A DNA stretch of 64,000 nt from Varanus komodoensis (taxonomy: Eukaryota; Chordata; Lepidosauria; Squamata; Varanidae): the NCBI RefSeq assembly GCF_004798865.1, contig NW_025335268.1, positions 34,015,678 through 34,079,677 of the forward strand, in the 5' to 3' direction. Within the stretch, counting starts at the first letter, position 1. Every line of letters begins with the position of its first letter. The translations under genes were made by a program, and so were the position numbers. The notes beneath the pieces were generated by a model. The model searched no databases. It saw nothing but the letters and a program-made list of their open reading frames with translations, and was not told the DNA's origin. Positions 1 to 10,537 of this stretch are shown in pieces.

Positions 1-122
1 GAAAGCTAGAGATGTCAGGCACAATCAGGGCTTTGTGTTGGGGTGCCTATTCCATCCCCTTCATTTCTGGTGTGAATGGCTGATGCTACATAACAGCCAC
101 AAATACATCTAATTTCTTTCAG
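1..122 (+). repeat. Intron flank duplicated at 5271-5392
   Basis: The 122 bases before the kringle A exon match the 122 bases before the kringle B exon except for a 10-base patch (51-60 versus 5321-5330) with about six changes. The offset is 5270 bp, so the copies are part of a tandem duplication of a kringle unit or have been homogenised by gene conversion. Confidence 0.85.
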
Positions 123-237
123 ATGCTTGGCTTCAATGCAGAGTAGGAAATGGATGGAACTACAGAGGAACCGCATCAACCACTCGGACAGGTGTAACTT
201 GCCAGCGCTGGGGAGACAAGAGTCCTCATGTACCCAA
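123..237 (+). CDS. PLG: Kringle A, first-half exon
   Basis: This 115-nt exon starts after the acceptor ctaatttctttcag and ends at donor gtatga. It enters in phase 1 (first codon GAT once joined) and leaves in phase 2. It encodes the kringle start through the WGDKSPHVP segment, with two of the six kringle cysteines. The intron before it is almost identical to the intron before 5393. Confidence 0.85.
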
Positions 238-3200
238 GTATGAACTTTTCCTATTTGAATGAGAACTGCTTCCTGTTTTAGGCAGTCCTGCAAGTGTAAA
301 GATGCTGGACTGGCTTTCATGTCTGGAATCATGTAGGGTACAATTCAGCAAAAGCAAACTCTGCCCAAGGCTGCAATTCTTTGCACACTACATCTCTTAT
401 AAGCCTGAACATGCTAATCAATAATTTAAAAAATATATTTATTTTGCTGTCCCTCTCTGCTCTCACCTAAGTGTGGAAAAGCCAGCAACAAAACATATTC
501 AAGGATCCATGTATTTGATCTTACTGCTTGTCAAGTCATGATCCAGATGACCAGACAAGGTAGCATTTGGTTTCTTCCTGACTTTAGCAGCACTAATACT
601 TGCCAAAAGGAACAATCAGAAGGGATGCTGTTGGTTCCACGGCAGTTTGTTTATTTATTTATTTAAAACATTTTTACCCTGTCCTTACTGATAAAGTGTC
701 TCAGAATGGCTTACAATTATTAAAATAGTAATATAATAGTACAATAATTAAAACAATAAATAACAAGCAGAACATAAATAGCAATTAATTCCACAAAACT
801 AAAGAAAAAAGAAAGTAAAAAAAAAAGAAAATGTGACTGCCATCTTAAATCTTAAAACATCCCATATCCTTAATTCTTTAAATGATGGTTGAATAAAAAG
901 GTCTTCCCCTCAGTTTCTGAGGGAAATAATAGCTGCAGAAACTCAGTGAGTCCTCTGTGGCAAGAGCAGTCAAATTGGACCACAGCTAGGCATTAATGGG
1001 AGGTGTGTGTCTCTCCCTGAAAGTAGCCCACATGCCCCTGCCTGTGCCCACAGATGGTGGTGAACAGAGCTGGGGGAAATCACTATGGGACAATGCCACG
1101 TTTTAATAGTGTTGCACGCCCCTCCTTTCCTAAATATGCATGGTTTCGGGGGCAGTGCTCAATTATTTATTGCAGCTATAGAACTCCCAAGAACCAAAGT
1201 TCTCTGGGAATTCTGTAGCCATCAGACACATGACATATAACCAGATATATTATATACATTTTAAAACTAGAATATAAAGTAAACACTAAGGCCCAAGTAA
1301 GCCCCGGCAGCAGTGCTTTAAAGTACAGTCAGATCTAAAAAAGGGAAACCAGAAGACAAAAAGGCTGGGAAACAAGGAAGAGACTCACTTTGCCCCTGAA
1401 AGAGCACGGTGGAGGTGCCTGGTGCTCCTCTCTGGGAAGTGTATTCCACAGCTGAGGTGCCACAACAGAAAAGACCTTTCTGATAGCTGCTCCTCTCAAG
1501 TCCTTAGTTAGGGGCTCAGTTTAATGGCCCTCATCCAGTCCATGACCACTCCCAGGACTGCTTCGGAACAGCTACTGCATCACCAAAATAGGATGGGAGG
1601 GAAAGATACAGCTGGCCCTCCTGGGTGTACTGAAGGCACCTCAGCCCAAACCTCTGGATAATGTCTCGCAGCAGTTGCATGGAGATACTGGGGGACAGGA
1701 TAGAGCCCAGTGGAACCTCATAGTATAGCAGCAGAGACAGAGAGCAATAAGCCCCCAGTACCATTTTCTGGAATCAGGCATGCAAGCAGGAGTGGAACCT
1801 TTGCAGTACAATACCTCCAGCTCCCAAGCCAGACACTCTGTCCAGAAGTGTCCCCTGGTCCATGGGAACGAAAGCCATGGGGAGGTCCAAGAGGATTTGA
1901 AGAGTGGCACTCCTGCCCCTCTCCTGGCAGAGGCATCCATCACAACAACCATTCCTATTCCACAATGAGGCTTGACGCCTGCTGGAAATGGATCTAGAGA
2001 ACATGCTTCATTCAAGGGTGCTTAGAGGAGACTGCCTCAAGCACCTTCTGCATCAGCTGGGTCCAGGTTAGGCTTTTTCAGATGTGGCCAAATTACAGCC
2101 TTCTTCGAAGGAGCTTCCACCACCCTCTCGATCAAGGCGGAGTTTATGACCACTTGGACCCAGTTAGGTATTTATTATATTTATAGCACACCTTTTTATT
2201 TTCTAAGGAACTTGAGGCAGCTCTCCTCCTCCTCCTCCTCCTCTCAATCTTATCCTCGCAACAACAACCCTGTGAGGTAGGTTGGGCTGAGAGTCTCTGA
2301 CTGGCCCAAAGTCACCCAGGGAGCTCCATGGCTAAGTGAGGACTAGAACCCAGATCTCCTGGGTCCCAGGCATCCACTCTTAACCACCACACCATACTGG
2401 CTCCCATGACTTGTTACCTCCTCCTTGTTGGATTTAATAAGCCATGAAGGGCAGGGGTCAAGCAGGTTCAGGATGGCAGCTCATCATGCTGGGGCTTCTT
2501 CTGGGAGGAGCAATCACTAAAGGATTGTGCCATTTTAAAAGCTTTGCAGTTACACAACTGGAGCACAGATGGGGCAAACATCTTCCAGCAGCAAACCCAC
2601 ACCCCTGCATCATATCTCCAGAGACCATCACATAATCTGCACTCCAAAATGCATTCTGCTTTTAGCTGGTTTTCAGCTCTCTCTGGCTCTGACGCAAAAT
2701 GCAGTTTCTTTCATTACTTTCCACATATGTACACATACTCTTCAAGATTTCCTGTCCAGCAACCCTCGTCCAGTGGCCACTCCCATTCAGCTTACTTAGA
2801 AGAGGTCTCTAGCTAGCTATTAGTTTCATAAAGAGGCTGCTCCCATCCACACTGACCCATTAACTTTCTATTGTGCTGTCTCCAAACGGCTCCCATGTTA
2901 TTCAAGGAAAAAGCAGCACATTTGGCAGCAGTAAAAGTTTTTTGAAAAGCACAACCAGCAAGCCTGAAATCTGGCCAACCCTGATCTTACACTTCTTAAA
3001 ATGAGCCTCTAGACTAGTAGAGGCTAATAATCTGATTTTACAGATGAAAAACGACAGCTGAGAGTGGCTGGCTAAAGGTCTGTGTGGTTGCTTCCTGCAT
3101 AGATTATTCAGTGCATTGACTAGGAATCCAAAGGTGGAAAACAGAAACATACACTGCAGGGCAGGACGTTGGCTTCACAACAGCTGGCCAAATCTGGCTT

Positions 3201-6112
3201 GCCTGGGGTCCCCAACTACTCTTCCGGGGTTCTCTGGTGACCGTGGCCCCAGCCCCGGCCCCGATTCTCCCTTCCAACTGCTGATTTAGGGGTTTCCTGC
3301 CTTTGCCCATCACCCGCATTTCAGGATGTGGCAATGTCATCCTAAGACACGTTGCTATCATTAAGTGTGGTAAACTAAAACATGCTGGTATTGTGTTCCC
3401 ACCCCATTGGCCGTTGCTCCTGCACATCACTGGAAGGTACTCTCCCCGCCCCCTGCCCCTCACAGCTTCTCTGGAATTGCCTTTGGCCCAAGGAAAGAGG
3501 TTCAAGATCCTTGCAGAAGAGATGAGATGCACTCCAAAGCATTTTGCCCTTCCACTTGAGTGGAAAGGTAGAGTGGACAGGCAAGGTTCTGTCATTTGCA
3601 TATAGTATTCATATCTGCATATTGTTTCCCTAATTTATTCAGCTTTTGTCAGATAGCAAGGGAAAAAATCTTGTCACTCACTGAGGTCATGCTGCGTGGA
3701 AAGAACAGTTTTGGCTGTTCAGATGTCCCCAAGCTTTGCCCATTCACTTTCAAGCTTGCTTTTTTGACGTTTCTGGGGGCAGTCCATTCATCCGAATCCT
3801 CCTGCCTTGAGGGCAGCTGTATCCTCAGATGAATTCAACAGGTAGGGCTCTGAGAAGGACAAGGGACCCCAAACATTAGATCACTGGAGCCCTGCCCAGT
3901 GCAGAAGAGAACAGCCAGAATGCTACCTTTTATATGACATGCGCCCACTGCAATCTGGGCTAGCCCTACAATTGCCACACAGGTCATAATCCAAGCCATG
4001 CCTGCCAAGTTTGCTTTGATCTGTCTGTCCTTTTGCTTCAAATGGACTAGGAGCAGCTTCAGAAGTAGAATCTGCATTGCAAAATGCCTTGGCAGGGGCA
4101 GTTAAACCATCCGTCTTGTAGGACTGTTTTAGCAGTGAAAATCAAGCAGACACGATGGCTGCTTTGAAGTAGGAGCACTCTGAATGTGGCTCTCCCACTT
4201 CATGTCAAGTTTGGATTGAAGGTCTGGTGAAAGCAATGGAAGAAAGGGTTGCAATGGGACTGAAACCTGCTTGGTTAATTTAAATAGGACTTGCTTATGA
4301 AGACCTTGAACAGCTATAAAAACATAATATTAATCATAGTAATGGTAATGGGTGTATCCAAAGCCATTCAAGAACCTGGAAAAAATGTGTAACTTCTGAA
4401 ACAAATTTATTTATTTCTTAGCTACTCACCTGAAACTCACCCAAATGAATTCTTAGAAGAAAACTACTGTAGGAATCCTGATAATGATGCAAACGGCCCC
4501 TGGTGCTACACGACGGATCCTGCGACCAGATACGATTATTGCAACATCCCACTCTGTCCAGGTGGGACTGCTCGCACACGAGTGTTGGGGTTTGCAAGGC
4601 CACCCTGGGTGCAGTATAGACAGACACTAGTCTTTTGATGCCTCAGCTGAACTTCCACGCTATATGTGGACGTAGGAAAGCCAGTCGGGGGCCCCTGGGT
4701 CCAGGATGCTGTTCAGGGAGGATGTGAGCGCAAGCGCCTCCCCCTGCTCACGCACCCAGCAGCTGTGTGCGCAGGAGGAGCTGCCTGCAGCTGGAGGCAG
4801 CATGTCGCCCCCACGGCGGGCCACCTCTGGTCCCGGCCTGTGCAGGCCTCCCAGGTGCATGTGCACCACACGGTGTCAGCAGCTAGTCGGTAGTAGTAGT
4901 GTTCATGCAAACTCAGTCAATGAACGTGAGCTGCATGTCTTCTGACACCGATGAACCCGCTTGCTTTTGGGAGGCTTCCAACTGGAAAACATTGGCATCT
5001 GGTCACCCGTGGAAAATTCTGTGACTGATGCGACACCCTCTTCCCAAATGCCACCCATAAGCATTTGCTTCAGAAAGGACCCACAGAGAGACTAAGCATT
5101 CATCTGGCTTGGCTTGGCTTGTGCCCCAAAATATACCGAGACGTTATATTGGTGAGCATTTACAGTATCCCGCTTCACTGGAAATAAAATGAAACTTGAC
5201 TTCCCCCAGCTTCTTCCTCCTGCGAGATTCCTTGCACACGCAGCACTGCACCTTCCGCTTAAGCAAACAGGAAAGCTAGAGATGTCAGGCACAATCAGGG
5301 CTTTGTGTTGGGGTGCCTATATCAGTCTGTTCATTTCTGGTGTGAATGGCTGATGCTACATAACAGCCACAAATACATCTAATTTCTTTCAGATTTTCGA
5401 CTTGAATGCAGAAAAGGAAATGGATGGGACTACAGAGGAACTGCATCTACCACTCGGAGAGGCTTTTCTTGCCAGCGCTGGGCAGAGAAGAGTCCTCATG
5501 TGCCCAAGTATGAGTTTTTCCCATTTTCTCCTTCGGGAGAAACCAGCACTAGTGAATTATGTCATTTTGTAATATGCAGTTCCAAGCTAGCATAAAGGGG
5601 GAGGCAAAGAACTCTGACCCCCACTCCCAACTGGCCTGCTTCCCCAGTAAAAACTGAATGCACCCACATGCGCTGTAGCTATTCTGAAGAGAAGGCATCT
5701 GACCATGATCTCTGAAGCAGAAGGCATCTCTTCTACCTTGGGTCTCAGTTCCTCTGAAAGCAGCAAAAGCATTAGTTGTGCTGTGTCTAAAACATGTCCC
5801 ATTAATTTTCATAGGACTTATTCATAGCTACCTTCAGTTGCATCAGGTTAAAAAAGTATAATGATAATAAGTATAGTAGTAAGTATAATAATAATACATA
5901 TATTCAAACTGTTGTAGCCTTTGTAATGATATTGTTGCTCTTTGCTTTTACTAGATTCTCACCGAAAACTCACCCTAATGCATTCTTAGAAGAAAACTAC
6001 TGCAGGAATCCTGATAATGATGGGGAAGGCCCCTGGTGCTACACGACGAGTCCTGGAACCAGATACGATTATTGCAACGTTCCGGAATGTGATGATCGGA
6101 ATCCTCTCCACA
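123..6112 (+). CDS. PLG: Plasminogen-like kringle gene, partial (two kringles, four exons)
   Basis: Coding exons at 123-237, 4422-4561, 5393-5507 and 5955-6112 encode two kringle domains. Each kringle is split over two exons with the phases used in plasminogen: phase 1 between kringles, phase 2 inside a kringle. Both show the kringle core ([35 protein letters not shown]), and both keep the acidic pair in PDND plus the Arg of RYDYC that form the lysine-binding site in family members, so both could bind lysine. The sequence is closest to human plasminogen kringles 1 and 5 from memory. Plasminogen is a secreted zymogen of fibrinolysis. Gene identity rests on kringle type and on the convergent neighbour SLC22A3. 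Upstream exons lie outside the window. No downstream protease exon (Cys-Gly-Gly, TAAHC, GDSGGP) was found before 12.6 kb, so the gene may be broken, kringle-only or misassembled. It could instead be an LPA-like paralogue. Confidence 0.8.
648..2060 (-). mobile_element. Old L2-type LINE fragment, with a nested insertion
   Basis: Read on the minus strand, 1531-1764 gives a decayed reverse transcriptase stretch ([21 protein letters not shown]) that matches GVPQGSILSP and YADDTQLYVS of the element at 6690-10715. Positions 1774-2004 give [20 protein letters not shown]. Positions 1396-1500 give the C-terminal RRAFSVVAP-like stretch, and 870-910 the KTFLF stretch followed by an A/T-rich tail to about 648. 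A block at about 906-1395 splits the C-terminal part and looks inserted. An internal segment between the reverse transcriptase and the C-terminus is missing. Confidence 0.7.
906..1395. repeat. Insertion inside the old L2 copy
   Basis: This roughly 490-bp block interrupts the L2 C-terminal coding part. It includes a small palindromic segment near 1186-1226 (tagaactcccaagaac facing gttctctgggaattctgta), like a small MITE. The rest is not recognised. Confidence 0.4.
2205..2405 (-). repeat. MIR-type SINE
   Basis: On the plus strand it reads cctcgcaacaacaaccctgt, gaggtagg, then ccaaagtcacccagg and a tRNA-like end with taaccaccacaccat. This is the reverse complement of the MIR/CORE-SINE layout, whose tRNA-derived head carries the box B-like GGGTTCTAGTCC. 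A short ctc run lies at 2220-2244. Confidence 0.7.
4422..4561 (+). CDS. PLG: Kringle A, second-half exon
   Basis: This 140-nt exon starts after tttatttcttag and ends at donor gtggga. It encodes [29 protein letters not shown] and RYDYC and completes the kringle with four cysteines. It enters in phase 2 and leaves in phase 1, so it joins the next kringle exon cleanly. The intron inside this kringle is about 4.2 kb and carries a decayed L2 copy and a MIR. Confidence 0.85.
4680..4875. other. GC-rich patch in the kringle intron, not assigned
   Basis: About 200 bases rich in G, C and CpG lie between kringle A and kringle B in otherwise AT-leaning introns. Short frames open on both strands, but none resembles a known domain. 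It may be an unrecognised repeat. Confidence 0.3.
5271..5392 (+). repeat. Second copy of the duplicated kringle intron flank
   Basis: This matches 1-122 at offset 5270, including the branch and acceptor region. Similarity falls sharply after the first 20 or so bases of the intron that follows the exon, so the shared block is the flank, the exon and a few intron bases. Confidence 0.85.
5393..5507 (+). CDS. PLG: Kringle B, first-half exon
   Basis: This 115-nt exon is the same length and phase as the exon at 123-237, and about 84% identical by hand count (roughly 18 differences). It reads [17 protein letters not shown] and ends with SPHVPK. The acceptor ctaatttctttcag and donor gtatga match kringle A. 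Confidence 0.85.
5955..6112 (+). CDS. PLG: Kringle B, second-half exon with short linker
   Basis: The exon starts after ttgcttttactag and encodes [27 protein letters not shown] and RYDYC, then a short linker, DDRNPLH. The donor at 6113 (cca, ca then gtgaga) leaves in phase 1, as after every plasminogen kringle, which argues that another exon should follow. Without splicing, the frame would stop at 6127-6129 after HSEILI. The linker makes this exon 18 nt longer than its kringle A partner. Confidence 0.8.
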
Positions 6113-6701
6113 GTGAGATATTGATATAACACAGAGAACTATTGCTTCTTTTAATACTGAAGGAATCTGCTTTCTTTGCTTGGAGTTCCACTCCAAGAAA
6201 ATATAATATCAAATATGGTAATGACATCTTGTAAAAAAGAAGCTGTATTTAACTGAGGAAATCTCATTAATATATGATATGGGTTCAAATATTGTTGGGT
6301 GAGTTGCAGTGTTTTGTATTAATTGGTGAGTTCCTCAATTAAGGACCAAAGTAGACAACTATATTTTGTGTTAACAGCTATTCAGGAGCCTGTAAGGGTA
6401 TGGAGGCAGTGAGTTTAATTGCTTCTCTCCTTGTGTGGCCCACAGATTAAAATTTGATTTATTTTCACATGCAAAATTACCTGGGAAACCCAGATTTAAA
6501 GATCAACAAGAACATGTTTTCTTGAAAGACTTGGATGGCCAGTTGGATTAGCTTACAGGGCTCAATGATAACTGAAGCAAGAATGAAACAATAAATTAGA
6601 GTATCCTATTTTGCCCAATCACACTCTCCCTCTCAAACCCTCACACACTCCTTATATTACTGTTGTTACATTCTGTATTACTGTTGTTACACGCCAGGGC
6701 T

Positions 6702-7228
6702 ACGCCAGGGCCGCCGCCGCCGTTGCGGAGGAGGGCGCTGCCATCTTGCCACCTGGCGGGTTTTCGCGCCCCTCTCTGCTCCCCCCCCCGCCGGCGTCGG
6801 TGAGAGCAACGCCGGATTGCGGGGTGGGGCGCGCGGGTGGGCACCGGCTTAACCCGCCGGATGCGGCCTGGGGCAGGGCTGGAACTGAGCTCCCCCCCTC
6901 CCTCCCTGGAACACCTGCTGTGCTGTGCTGTGCTGCACTGCACTGCCGCCACCGCTGCTGCTGCCGTCGCCACGCCGGACCTGAGGTGTGCCACCGAGCC
7001 AGAGGCCAGCTGATGCCGCCCCCACGGCCACCGTTGGGCCACCCCGGGGACGGAGGACGCCAGGGCCGCCGCCGACGTTGCGGAGGAGGGCGCCGCCATC
7101 TTGCCGCCTGGCAGGTTTCCACACCCCTTTCTGCTCCCCCTCCACGGCATTGGTGAGAGCAACGCTGGATTGGAGGGTAGGGCGCGCGGACGGGCGCCGG
7201 CTTAACCTGCCAGACGCGGCCTGGGGAC
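6702..7228 (+). repeat. Imperfect tandem block in the LINE 5' region
   Basis: A block of about 170 bases starting acgccagggccgccgccg at 6702 recurs at 7057 (spacing 355). Both copies contain gttgcggaggagggcg, gccatcttgcc and ggcctgggg. Only the first copy is followed by the segment 6876-7056. The layout recalls the promoter monomers of other LINEs. Confidence 0.65.
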
Positions 7229-10200
7229 GGCAGCCTCTGGCCGGTGGCCAAAGGGGGACGGCCAAAGGGCGGTTGCCGCTGTTTGTGACCGTTCGTGGCT
7301 GTGTGGGGCTGGGCTGGTGGGGGGCTAGGTCGGTGGGTGGAATTTTATATCGGGGGGTAGATGGGGAGTCTTATACTGTTTTAAAGTTTTATTGCATTTT
7401 AATTTGTTTTTATGGAGTCATCCCTGGCCATGTCGACGGTTGAGTTACCTGGGGAGCGCGTGGGCACCGCCATTGGGGTGGTCACGGGCAATGGACGTTA
7501 CAGTGGTGGGGGTTAACGTGTCCACGTAGAAGAAGGAGGGACAGATGGCTGACACCTGTCCCTCCTTCTGGTTCTACCCCCAGCCAGAGGGTTCCAGGTA
7601 GTCTTGTCAACCGCCCCTCGGGCCTGACGATGCTGCTGCTTAATGCCAGGTCGGCCCACAATAAATCTTCCCTCATCCATGACTTGATTGTGGATGAGGG
7701 GACCGACCTGGCTTGCATAACAGAGACCTGGGCGGGAGGGGGGGGATGTCGCCCTCTCTCAAATGTGCCCGCCTGGGTATCTGGTTCAGCACCGTCCATG
7801 CCTGGAGGGAAGGGGGGGGGGTCGCTTTGGTTTACCGAGCCTCCATCTCCCTCAATGGACTTCCAGTCCCTTCGAGGCCAGGGCTGGAGTGCCTCTACTT
7901 GGTGTTGGGCGACCGAGACAGATTGGGGATTCTGTTGGTGTACCATGCATCCTTCTGCCCAACAGTCTCCCTGCCTGAGCTGACAGATCGTCTCGGACCT
8001 GGTGTTGAGGACCCCCAGGATGTTGGTCCTGGGGGACTTCAATCTTCATGCCGAGACTGGTCTGACCGGGGTGGCTCAGGACTTTATGGCCTCCATGACG
8101 GCCATGGGGCTGTCTCAACATGTCACAGGCCTGACCCATGAACGTGGACACACTCTGGACCTGGTTTTCTCGACGGGGCAGGAAGAGGGTGGTCTGAGGG
8201 TGAGGAATTTACGTCTGACACCCGTCATGGTCAGATCACTTCCTCGTGAGGTTTGTGCTCAAGAGTGGCCTCTCCCTCTGTAAGGGTGCAGACCTGATTG
8301 TGTGGGTCCGCCCCCGGAGCCCGATGGTTCCGGACGGATTCCTGAAGGCCCTGGGGGAGTTTCAGGCTGACAAGACTGGTGATCCTGTCGAGGCTCTGGT
8401 CAAGCTATGGAATGGGGAGATGACTAGGGCTGTTGACACAATCGCTCCTAAGCGTCCTCTCCCGCCAGGCAGAGCCCTCTCTTCCCCTTGGTATACATCT
8501 GAATTGCGGGCAATGAAGCAGGCCAGGAGATGGCTAGAGCGTAGGTGGAGGAGATCACGGGATGAATCTGACCGAACACACTTAAGAGCCCATTATCAGG
8601 CCTATGCTGCAGCGGTGAGGGCGGCGAAAAAAGAAATTCTTCTCCGTTTCCATTGCCTCCTCAAAATGCCGCCCGGCAGAGCTTTTTCGGTTGGTACAAG
8701 GGCTGGTCCGTCCTGGCCCTAAGAAAGATCTGGTTCCACCCTCGAAGGCCCGCTGTGACGACTTTGCCAAGCATTTCAGGGAGAAAATGCTCAGATTCGT
8801 CACGAACTAGACTCTACTAGTGATTCAGAGGCTTCTGGGGAGATACCAATATCACCGTCTGGTCCAAAATTAATGGATGAATTTCAGTTATTGTGGCCTG
8901 ATGATGTGGACAAGGTGCTTGGACGAGTACATCCCACCACTTGCCTATTGGACCCTTGCCCATCTTGGTTAATAAACAAAGCCAAGCATGGGATTGGGAC
9001 CTGGATCTTGGAAGTGGTTAACGCCTCTCTGAGGGAGGGTCGGGTACCTGCCCCTTTAAAGGAGGCAGTAGTCTGACCGGTCCTGAAGAAAGCGTCACTG
9101 GATCCAGAGATGGCTACTAATTATAGACCAGTGGCCAACATCCCATTTCTGGGCAAGGTGTTGGAGCGGGTGGTGGCAGAACAACTCCAAGCACTCTTGG
9201 ATGAAACTGATTATCTGGACCATGTCAGACCAGCTTCAGACCCGGGTATGGTACTGAATCTGTCTTGGTCGTCCTGTACGATGACCTGTGCAGGGAGAAG
9301 GACGGGGGAGTGCATCTCTGTTGGTTCTTCTGGACCTCTCAGTGGCTTTTGATACCATCGACCATGATATCCTCCTGGATAGGCTAGCGGGATTGGGGGT
9401 CGGAGGCACTGCTTTGCAGTGGTTCCACTCCTATCTCAATGGCCGATTCCAGAAGGTGGTGCTGGGGGTCTATGGCTCTGCGCCATGGCAGCTATGCCAT
9501 GGAGTTCCACAGGGGTCCATTTTGTCCCCTTTGCTGTTTAACATCTACATGAAACCGCTGGGAGAGGTCATCAGGAGGTGTGGGCTGTGGAATCATCAGT
9601 ACGCTGATGATACCCAGCTCTACGTCTCGTTCTCCACCAATCCAGGTGAGGCAGTGGCTGTGCTGAACTGGTGCCTGGCCGAATTAATGGGCTGGATGAG
9701 GGCCAATAAACTGAAGCTCAATCCAGACAAGAGGGAGGTTCTGTTGGTTGGCGGATCGGGCCTCGGGGAAAGTGAATTGAACCTAGTCCTGAATGGGGTT
9801 GCACTCCCTCTTAGGGACAAGGTCTGCAGCTTGGGAGTGCTCCTCGACCCAGAGCTTTCACTGGAAGCTCAGGTGACAGCAGTGGCGAGGAGCGCTCTTT
9901 CAGCTTCGGCTGATCCATCAGCTGCGCCCCTACCTGGAGAACGACTGCCTGGCGACAGTGACACATGCGTTGGTGACTTCCTGACTTGACTTCTGTAATG
10001 CGCTCTACGTGGGGCTGCCCTTGAAGACGGTCCAGATACTTCAGTTGGTTCAAAATAGAGCTGCCAGGCTGCTGACGGGGACTGGGCATTATGTTCACAT
10101 GACTCCAGTTCTCCGTCAGCTTCACTAGCTTCCCATTGAAGTCTGGGCCCAATTCAAGGTGTTGGTTATGACCTATAAAGCCCTTAATGGCTTGTGTCCT

Positions 10201-10437
10201 GGTTACCTGAAGGAGCGCTTACGTCCATATATGCCCGCCTGCCCCTTGAGATCAGCGGGAGAGGCCCTTCTCCGGGAACCCTCTGTGAAGGAAATTAGGA
10301 GGGTAAGTACTTGGAGGAGGGCTTTCTCTGTGGTGGCGCCCAATCTATGGAATGTGCTCCCCAGAGAGGTCCGCCTGGCGCCGTCGTTATTTGTTTTTCG
10401 GCGCCAGGCGAAGACCTTTTTATTCAAATGTTATTTT

Positions 10438-10537
10438 NNNNNNNNNNNNNNNNNNNNNNNNNNNNNNNNNNNNNNNNNNNNNNNNNNNNNNNNNNNNNNN
10501 NNNNNNNNNNNNNNNNNNNNNNNNNNNNNNNNNNNNN
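10438..10537. other. Assembly gap of 100 N
   Basis: One hundred Ns lie inside the 3' end of the LINE. The same 17 bases (tattcaaatgttatttt) occur directly before and directly after the Ns, so the flanking contig ends may overlap, or two different LINE copies may have been joined. Confidence 0.95.

Noticed and set aside
2205-2405. tRNA gene (box B-like sequence)
   Set aside because: The sequence is a MIR-type SINE head; no cloverleaf could be drawn.
3104-3601. 165-codon minus-strand frame in the kringle intron
   Set aside because: It has no recognisable domain and overlaps a plus-strand frame; no splice or repeat support.
6113-6129. Read-through of the last kringle exon to a stop as the natural end of the gene
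   Set aside because: Possible, with an AATAAA near 6589, but the phase-1 donor at 6113 fits the family pattern better; it is kept only as an alternative.
6641-7265. Long overlapping frames of up to 183 codons on both strands
   Set aside because: They lie in the GC-rich 5' region of the LINE, where stop codons are rare, and they repeat with the 170-base block.
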